Positions 56,151 through 64,000 of a DNA stretch of 64,000 nucleotides are shown piece by piece. The notes under the pieces are model-generated. The model was not told the DNA's origin and did no database searches. It saw only the letters and a list, made by a program, of their open reading frames with translations. The stretch is from NCBI GenBank assembly GCA_018398765.1, contig JAHBMJ010003042.1, forward strand, positions 28,081 through 92,080, read 5' to 3'. This DNA comes from Chromera velia (taxonomy: Eukaryota; Sar; Chromeraceae). Numbering within the stretch: position 1 is the stretch's first letter; every line of letters begins with the position of its first letter. Made by a program: the position numbers and the translations under genes.

Positions 56151-59095
56151 ATGGGAGCAAAGCTGACACGCAAATTGACAAAGAGGGGGGCACAGAACGA
56201 TACGGAACCGAGGCCACCTGTTGGCTCGGCAGCCGGGTCAGAGGAACAACCGCACCCTGCCGTGTTGACCAGCAGTCCGCTCATCGAAACAGCAGTAGAC
56301 AATGAGAGTCTGAACGGGATCCTCTCAGACTTACCCTCCACGGACTCGTCTGTAAGTGTCGACTGGTCTACAGTAGATGACACCTTTCTTTCAAGTGAAT
56401 TCAAGAAGGGTGCCCCGCTTTCCAGGTCGTGGAGGGGGACTCTCTCCCTTGCCATCAGCAAATCTTCAGGAAAGCTGGTGGCCGTCAAGTCTCTCGTTTA
56501 CTCCAGTGCTGGCCAGGCTTCTGCCCATGCTGAAGAGATGGCAATGAAGATGATGCAAATTCGGCAGGTTGAGTTTCAAACTCAAAGTATCCTGACATAC
56601 CATTCTCTTCAAACTTGCTCAGGGACAGACGACAGCAAGGGGGGAGGGGCACGGTCACCGCGTGAAGGTCCTTCAGGCACTTCAGCAACGGCAGCAGTAG
56701 AACGTCCAACAAAAGGGATCACCAACCGCATTGACATTTATGAGGAGTTTGTGTCAGGATCCAATTTGGCCAAGCTTGCCCCTTTGAAACTTGAGGAATC
56801 TGTCATTCGGGACTTCATTCGGCAGGTTGTGTTGGCCCTTATGCGCCTCCATGACCATGGAATCGCACACGGCAACGTGAAGGGCTCAAATTGTCTGGTG
56901 TCACTGCAGGTCGGTCACTTGATTGACTGCCGCTTTATCTAGTGACTACTAAGTTCCCCATTTCTACGTCAAGCGTTTGCCCCCCCCCCCCCCCNNNNNN
57001 NNNNNNNNNNNNNNNNNNNNNNNNNNNNNNNNNNNNNNNNNNNNNNNNNNNNNNNNNNNNNNNNNNNNNNNNNNNNNNNNNNNNNNNNNNNNNNNNNNNN
57101 NNNNNNNNNNNNNNNNNNNNNNNNNNNNNNNNNNNNNNNNNNNNNNNNNNNNNNNNNNNNNNNNNNNNNNNNNNNNNNNNNNNNNNNNNNNNNNNNNNNN
57201 NNNNNNNNNNNNNNNNNNNNNNNNNNNNNNNNNNNNNNNNNNNNNNNNNNNNNNNNNNNNNNNNNNNNNNNNNNNNNNNNNNNNNNNNNNNNNNNNNNNN
57301 NNNNNNNNNNNNNNNNNNNNNNNNNNNNNNNNNNNNNNNNNNNNNNNNNNNNNNNNNNNNNNNNNNNNNNNNNNNNNNNNNNNNNNNNNNNNNNNNNNNN
57401 NNNNNNNNNNNNNNNNNNNNNNNNNNNNNNNNNNNNNNNNNNNNNNNNNNNNNNNNNNNNNNNNNNNNNNNNNNNNNNNNNNNNNNNNNNNNNNNNNNNN
57501 NNNNNNNNNNNNNNNNNNNNNNNNNNNNNNNNNNNNNNNNNNNNNNNNNNNNNNNNNNNNNNNNNNNNNNNNNNNNNNNNNNNNNNNNNNNNNNNNNNNN
57601 NNNNNNNNNNNNNNNNNNNNNNNNNNNNNNNNNNNNNNNNNNNNNNNNNNNNNNNNNNNNNNNNNNNNNNNNNNNNNNNNNNNNNNNNNNNNNNNNNNNN
57701 NNNNNCCCCCCCCTTTTGAGAGCTTTCATCTTTCTTATCTGTTCCTTCGGCCCGTCTTCTTGATTTTGCATGAGAGCTTCTCATCCGAGGGGAGTTGAAT
57801 GAGTCGTTTCGGGCTTTTGCAATCGAGCAATCCGTTTCCAACCTGGAGTAGTCTCTCGGAAAATGACTCAAATTTAAAGGGTTCCGTATGACAGCTTCGC
57901 TCTCCTCTTGCAAAGAGTCTGTCTGTGTTTTTTGTGTCTTTGCAGGGCCAGGTGAAGCTGTCTGACTGCATTGAAGGCCCCTCTGTGGAAATCTCCAGAG
58001 GGCCCCGGCAGACCTCCGAGAGGGAGAGGGAGGGGGCCCCTGGGTCCGGGGACTTTCAGCTGGCAGGCGTGAGAGGAGCGAGGGCCCGAGAGAACCTGAG
58101 CGTCGAAAGAGGGGATCCCCATTGGCTTTCTCCAGAGGTCGGCTGGTCTCTCTCCTGATATACTCATCGAGAGTGTTTGTCCTCGGACGTTGCTTCTTTC
58201 ACCCACTCTTCGGCTTGCATTCATTCACAGACTCTCTCTCCCTCCCTCGCTATCTGTTCCTTCTCTTCACACACACACACAAACAAACACGCGCGCGAGT
58301 GCGCGCGCTCGAGCACAGGCAGGCAGGTAGCCCGGCCCAGAACCATGCATTAACTTGGAGAATGTGCGCCCCTACATTTTAGTGTCCCTTCTACTCTATC
58401 TGCCCCCCTAAGTCTCTCTTCTGACTGCCCCCCTGTGCCTCCTCTTTTCCCTCCTTCCTTCTTCTTCAATACAGACAGGCTCTTCGTACTCATTTTCTTC
58501 TTCTTGCACTCCCCCCAGGTAGCTGCAGGCCTCTCAGCCGACACGCCGGGTGACGTGTGGAGTCTGGGCTGCGTCGTGCTGGAGCTGCTCTCGGGAAGGA
58601 AACCGTGGACAGGACTGACCAGCGACGCCACGGCTGTTTTGAAGGCCATCGTTGAAAGGTGGGAGGGAGGGAGGGAGGAAAGCGTGCATGTGGGCGGGTG
58701 GGTGTGGAGGGAACGCACTGGGGGAAGAGAAGCATATTATCAAGGGAAAAGGTTTTCGCTCTCTCTGCTTTCCTCTTGAGAGGAGACCGAGCTAGAGCTC
58801 TTCGTGCCTTATCTCTCTGAATCTCCAGCCAGCCAGTCTGTGCGGGCAGGCCGGAGAGAGAGAGAGAGAGAGAGAAAGTTCAGGCAGATGCACAAAGCGA
58901 GAGAGAGAGAGAACCGTGGAACGGCTCGACACAAAGGAAGACAGAGGGATCGAGGGAAGAGGAAAGAAAAGCAGAAACATGGAAAAGAGTGGTGCAGACG
59001 ATATTCTCACCTGTGCCTTCATCGCTCTGAACGGAAATATTCGGCATGCGCTATTATTATATGTCAAAGCGTGAGTGCATAGCATGTGGATGTGC

Positions 59096-59130
<35 letters not shown>

Positions 59131-60068
59131 TGCAGACAGACAGAGACAGAGACAGAGACAGAGACACAGACAGAGACACAGACAGAGACACAGACAGAGA
59201 CACAGACAGAGACACAGACAGAGACAGAGACAGAGACAGAGACAGACAGACAGATAAAAAACAAACAAACAAACAAACAAACAAACAGTCAAAAAGACAG
59301 GCAAACAAACAGACAGACAGACAATGGGTGTGCGTGTATGAGTGTGCACTTTTCTCGGCCTCTGTATCCTCCACTTTCAGGTGTCGTGATCTACATGAAC
59401 AATTAATGCTGCAAAGAATCTTGATTTCCATCTGACCACTTTTCCTTCCTTTCGCATGCGCCTGCCTCCCTCGATGCTGCAGCACAAAGGCTCCCCCCTT
59501 CCCCACAATTCGCATCTCCCCCGAGTGTCGTCGCTTCCTGGACGCCTGTTTCCGCAGAGACCCCACGGCCCGTCCCTCGTGCCGGGGCCTTCTGGAAGAG
59601 CCATGGCTGAGATCCCTTTCGGATCCTCTGGCTGAAGTCGCCTTCATCACCTCTCCCAACCAGCAAGGAGGACTGTCACACCAGCCTCCGACGATTCCCC
59701 AAAATTCATCCTTTGTTTTCGACTTCACAATTCCGGCTTCAAACTTGAGGCAACGTGCGTGGACAGATGGGAAGGGCGACACTGCACGATCGGGCCAACT
59801 GTTCTCTCCCATCTCACGGCCGCCCTCTCCGAACAAACCTCCATTCAATCCCGCACCTCTGAACGTTCGTCGGAAGCTCTCCTGGAATCCAATCAGGTTG
59901 GACCTGGAAGATGAGGACGATGAGGGAGATGGGGAGGAGGGCTACTGCAGTGACAAAAGGGAAGGTTCAGAGGACGAGAAGATGAAAATGATGCAAAACC
60001 AGAGGGCCCATCCACCTGGCTGGATAGGGGAGCAACGTGCGTCTCATGACTCATTTTCTGGACTGTAG
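56151..60068 (+). CDS. MAPKKK/STE-like pseudokinase with N-myristoylation motif
   Basis: Four exons, 56151-56909, 57946-58137, 58519-58658 and 59483-60068, sum to 1677 nt and 558 residues. MGAKLT is an N-myristoylation start. The kinase-like fold spans about 85-410. The Gly loop is degenerate (GAPLSRSWRGT instead of GxGxxG). VAVK keeps the ATP-binding Lys113. The catalytic loop reads HGNVKGSN (H240-G241-N242 in place of HRD), so the catalytic Asp is lost although Lys244 and Asn247 remain. The metal-binding DFG is DCI (260-262). The APE position reads SPE. DVWSLGCVVLELLSG and PECRRFLDACFRRDPTARPSC place it with the MAPKKK/STE group. The tail (about 415-558) is Pro/Ser-rich then very acidic (DLEDEDDEGDGEEG). 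Expected role: membrane-tethered scaffold or allosteric partner rather than an active kinase. The 711-base gap lies wholly in intron 1. Confidence 0.85.
56983..57713. other. assembly gap (711 N) flanked by poly-C on both sides
   Basis: Unknown bases 56995-57705 are preceded by about 14 Cs and followed by 8 Cs. Both reading frames join correctly across it if it is intronic, so no pseudokinase exon need be missing. Confidence 0.98.
59097..59325. repeat. (CAGA)n/(AAAC)n microsatellite in pseudokinase intron 3
   Basis: CAGA, GACA and CAAA units over about 230 bp. In this intron the purine-rich strand is the transcribed sense, opposite to the tendency in the other long genes of the window. Confidence 0.95.
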
Positions 60069-61244
60069 AATCGCGTAGAGTACTGCTCTTTCGGGCAACA
60101 GTGCAGATTTAACACTTCGTTCAGGGTTTTCATTTCTTATGTTTCTTTAATCTTTTGTCCTAGTTTTTGTCACGTGTGAATATATCTTACATTGATATTA
60201 GTATGTACAACATTCCTACTAGTTTCTGCCAGTTTGTGTTTTTTAAAAAAGAAGGAAAAAAGAAAATAAACAAAGTAGAAGTTTTTTTGTGTAAAAAAGA
60301 TGATGTTCGTATTAGAAACACACAGTACTAAAACTAGTATTAAACAACTAGTTAAAAACTTGAAGTTTAGTAAAAACTATGATGATGACAAAAAAAACAA
60401 TGAGAAGTTTTTGTTTTTAGCATTTGCATAGCATAGCATAGCATTGATGTTCCGGGTACAAAATATTTTAAGATCTAGTTTAAGATTAATTAAAGTTCAA
60501 TCCTAGGTTCAATCTATGTCTTCAGTTTTAAAATTTTATCAAAAAATTGTAGCGAATGTTATCTAGAATTCGATTTAAGCTCTGTACCCAAGAAAGAAAA
60601 AAAAATTCTCACTGGCATGCACATTATCTTTTTTTTACATCAAAAACTTCTAAAGAAATACATAACATGCAGAGTATAAACCCTGCGGTACTAAGCCACT
60701 GCAATGATTTGAAAGGTACATAAACAAGCGTATCTTTTAACCAAGAAATTCGCTATACTGCTATAGTAGTAGGAAATTCGCTTGCAGACAAAAAATAATT
60801 AATTAAGTTGCAGCATCAATGGGATACTACTGAGTGTGTCAGTCAGTGTCAGTAATCTCGTGTCAGTGGACCAAACTGGGTACAAGCTGGAAGAAGGGGC
60901 AAAATTGAATGGTAATTCACCGATGCTGCCGTGACATCCAATGAGGAGCAACTTCAAACCTACACAGCCTTTCACTAGGCCTTTCAAAACAACCAGACAC
61001 GCAAAGATCGAAATTTAACCATGCAGTGAAAGGAGAAACCGGATGAAGCAGGCTCAAGAAACAGAAGAAATCCCTGGCAACTGACGCTTCCAGTCGCTTG
61101 AGTGAGTTGACGAGGCCCAAAAGGTCTCAATGAGAAAAAAACGCAAAAAACAATGAAGAACAAAATTGTCCGCAAAGTTCATCAAACTTCATCTCCCTCA
61201 CTCCTCCCATAACATAACCTGTGTCTATGCTACATTGCGGCCTG
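60069..61244. other. intergenic, no gene seen
   Basis: AT-rich 3' flank of the pseudokinase gene and 3' flank of the convergent gene at 61245. A GCATA tandem lies near 60428-60443. Short frames only. Confidence 0.6.
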
Positions 61245-62954
61245 TCACAAAAGGAAAGAAAGGAGACAGAACAGAAGCGAAAGATGCCAGACAGCTGCTG
61301 CCTTCTCAATCGAGCATCTCCACGGCCCCCGCACTTTGTCACGGAAATTCTGGAGAGACACGGCAAGCAGCGTGTCTGTCAAATACCGGTTTATCTGGCG
61401 GAAGAGCCAGCCCCTTCTTCGTGGACACAGCGTATCCACCATCTGTTGGATGACTTCGGCAACGAAGAGACAGACCCCGTGATGGATCCAGTCGATGCCC
61501 TGATCAATCCGATGAACAAAATACTGAAGCATCCCGACCAAACAAGCGATCTGAACACTCAGCAAATACATCATGCCACCCGTCAGCATGTCGACAGTAG
61601 TCGGAACCTCCTGTGCTGGTGTTTGAGACGCAACGACAGCGTCAGGGATCTCTCTTTGACTCTGAGAGTCAGGATCAGTGTTGCCGTCAGCTCTCCGGCG
61701 GGGCTCCGGTATCCCGACAAACCCCGGCTGTCCAGCCACTGCGGCAATTGGGGCCGTCGCTCCTACTACTGCTCCCGCACCCACGCCACCCCCGAATACG
61801 CCCCCAACTGCCCCCGCCCCCCCTGCCCCTACACCCCCTGCTGTTCCTAATCCACCTGCCGCGGCACCCCCCCCTGCCCCTATTCCCCCTGCCCCAGCAC
61901 CTCCATCTACAGGAACTCCCCCTGCCGAAGCGCTTCCACCTGCCCCCGCTCCCTGACCCTTTCCGCCTGCAACAGCGCCGCCAGCGCCTGCAGCTCCCGC
62001 GGCTGCCACGGCACCGGCAACGGCACCACCCGCTCCTCCAAGAAGAGCCCCGCCAAAGATGGCAGCGCCATCGAGAGTCTGCGGGTTGCCGTCATAATTA
62101 GGCTGGGCAGCCTGATTCACCGTGCCTGAAACAGCACCCCCAGCCGCACCCACAGCGAATCCAGCAGGGACAGCAATCGCAAGTCCCAGTCCACCAGTCA
62201 ACACTGTCACAGCCGCTGTCGCAGATGTGGCCGCTACCTCTGTCACTGCGCGAGCTGCAGCAAGCCCACAATTCCTTCCAACCCTTTGGGCTTCCTCCCG
62301 ATCGTTCCTACACACCATTGCTGCCTTCACCCCAGAACCCAAAACGGAATTCTCTGAATACTCATGCCACACCTGCTTGGCAGCCCCTATTCCCCCTTCA
62401 GTCCACAATTCACCCAGCGAATCCCCCGCAGCGGCAAGCTCATCAAAAACGGGAACGTTGGTGAGAAGCCGACCCCCAGTTACGGTACTGGCGAATGACT
62501 TCAAAAAACCTCTCTTGAACGGTTTTTGATCTTCTTTTGTGCCGTGAATTGCTGTGTGAATCCACATGACCCCGGATCCAATAAAGCTGTTTTTTACATA
62601 GTCGTCTTTCCACAAATTTCTTGCACGCTCTGACCGGCCAAGACAAAGATGGGCAAAAGACATGACACTCAAAGTGACTTCCTGCACTACCGGCAATTTT
62701 ATTCCGCTGGGCCGTCTCCGCTGCAACCCGTCTACATGTAGCCGCAAGGTACACCTCTTCATTTTCCACCTCTCTCTCCTCGCCTTCCGCCCGCATCTCG
62801 TCGTCCTTGACCTGTTTCTCCTCATCGTTAATCAGGCTCCCTTGAGAATTTGTTTTAAAACATTTTTTCTTACATGTTTGAAGTATGCTTCACCCAGCTC
62901 TCCGACTTTTGCCTTTCCTACGACGAGATTGAACTGACAGCCAACCATGTGCAT
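61245..62954 (-). CDS. Gly/Ala-rich helical, membrane-associated protein of unknown family; one frame break
   Basis: Two exons, 62954-62874 and 62811-61245, with a 62-nt intron that has a GTAAGA donor and an ACAG acceptor. The N-terminus MHMVGCQFNLVVGKAK leads to a charged helix (VKDDEMRAEGEEREVENEEVY). Next come repeated helical units with a PVV..V..A...G pattern (LPVVQEVTLSV; NVPVFDELAAAGDS; NSVLGSGVKAAM). A long Gly/Ala/Val-rich stretch with GxxxG periodicity follows (about residues 250-420), then two hydrophobic segments near the C-terminus (MMYLLSVQIACLVGML and a Leu-rich last 15 residues). The charged helix and the first PVV unit are in different frames. They meet at an A4 run (62700-62697); removing one base restores about 548 codons, while a 73-nt intron starting at GAG|GTGTAC could also bypass it. 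I know similarly built uncharacterised proteins in marine invertebrates but recall no function. Confidence 0.6.
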
Positions 62955-64000
62955 GAGTCTTCCTTACATAGCTTTTCAAGGTTCTACCAATTTCTACCGT
63001 GCTGGGACGTGCTATGAACACCCGATCCTGAGTAAGAATTCGACACATGCAGACTGCATTTCGAAGGGCATTTTTAAGGCTCGGCTTGAATGCACGGGGC
63101 CTTGCATGCATGGGTTTACCTGTTCCGAGCTATTAATATGTCACCAGCAGCGTACGTGACGACTAGCTGGCTTTCGCGCGGGCGACATGAGCCGGCCCGG
63201 GTGACTGGCCGGGTCCGACCAAATTTTGTCCTCTGCATAAAAAACTTTAAAAGAAGGTCCGAAGCTTAATTCTTCCGGCAAGCTTCTAGCTATCTTGCAT
63301 GAGTTTTGACCGGTCTGTTCCTTCGGACGACAACCTTCTGTAGGTCTGTTTGTCTGGTAAGATGCACCTATACAGGTACGGTTAGGAAGTGTAAATTAAT
63401 ATAGGAGTAATGCATGTAAATGCTAGTAAATGCATGCGCTATCACGCGTGTAAGTATAAGAAAAACAACATACTACAAATACTTATACTCAGTTATAGTT
63501 CTCTATCAGGTGAAAGTCAGTAGTTTTGTTAGCTAAAACGATCATATAGCCGTAGCTGCCTAGTAAAAGTTTCTTTGTTGTACGTACACTGATATAGACA
63601 GTCTTAGATTCCCCTAGCTTCCAAGCATTCTGCACATATATCGGATAGTACGACAGACATGTACAGTCCGAAAATTGTATTATGAAAAGAAGATACACAT
63701 TTCCTCTAGAACAAAGTACATATAGCATTATATGGTATGCAGTAGATGTAAACTGTCCTAGGTGTGATCTGTAAAGTTATTTTTATATAATAAAGTCTGA
63801 CCACAGACTTTAGACTTTAAAACTTTGTTAGTTTTAAACCTTTAAGAATAAAAAGCTTGAACATCTTCGTTTCTAGGCTCGGATTCAATACATATTGTAT
63901 AATTTCAGATAAAACGCTAATATAATATAATGTAATATAATATAATATAATATAATATAAACTTAATGTAATATGAGAGGATGAAGATTGGGTTAAAGGC
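62955..64000. other. 5' flank of the last gene and AT-rich DNA, no further gene seen
   Basis: A GC-rich patch (63165-63220) about 200-250 nt before the start codon contains ACGTGACGACTAG and GGCCCGGGTGACTGGCCGGG and could be the promoter. The remainder is AT-rich, ending in a (TAATA)n microsatellite at about 63920-63962. No coding frame of note. Confidence 0.5.

Noticed and set aside
61613-62101. Pro/His/Leu-rich plus-strand frame
   Set aside because: Complement of the Gly/Ala-rich stretch of the minus-strand gene.

Overview
This is nuclear DNA from a eukaryote. Genes are spliced, there are no operons, and microsatellites are abundant. A chromerid alga (Chromera velia or a close relative) fits best: proteins typical of alveolates or metazoans, very intron-rich genes on one side, and a putative plastid leader on one protein. 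The organism is an inference, not a reading. All exon chains below were traced by hand through GT..AG junctions and checked for reading phase.

Layout. 1-2156: no gene, one Mutator-like MITE. 2157-8727 (-): 16-exon gene for the E2 subunit (dihydrolipoyl succinyltransferase) of mitochondrial 2-oxoglutarate dehydrogenase. 10666-31835 (-): one very large kinesin gene of well over 3,000 codons. It has an N-terminal motor swollen by two long low-complexity inserts, a many-exon coiled coil, and a helical C-terminal region, recalling the armadillo-repeat kinesins. 32550-38093 (+): divergently transcribed 13-exon DNAJB12/14-like ER membrane J-protein. 38094-44118: AT-rich repeat land with an orphan coding fragment, a pair of 390-bp direct repeats and two hAT-like MITEs. 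44119-45057 (-): secreted C-type-lectin-like protein. 46915-49881 (-): single-exon protein with NUMOD3 motifs and an AT-hook array behind a plastid-type leader. 50555-51643 (+): single-exon short-chain dehydrogenase with an acylation-type MGCC start. 52994-54990 (-): serine beta-lactamase-like hydrolase with one frame break in a homopolymer. 56151-60068 (+): MAPKKK/STE-like pseudokinase that has lost the catalytic Asp and the DFG motif. 61245-62954 (-): Gly/Ala-rich helical membrane-associated protein of unknown family.

The genes do not form a pathway; neighbours look functionally unrelated. What unites them is the gene-expression signature. About half of the donors read GTCNG (C at +3) and most acceptors end in GCAG. 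The E2 and kinesin genes also share a two-part promoter block with almost the same spacing. Two assembly gaps (33816-33839 and 56995-57705) sit in introns next to poly-C runs, so no exon I placed is lost in them.
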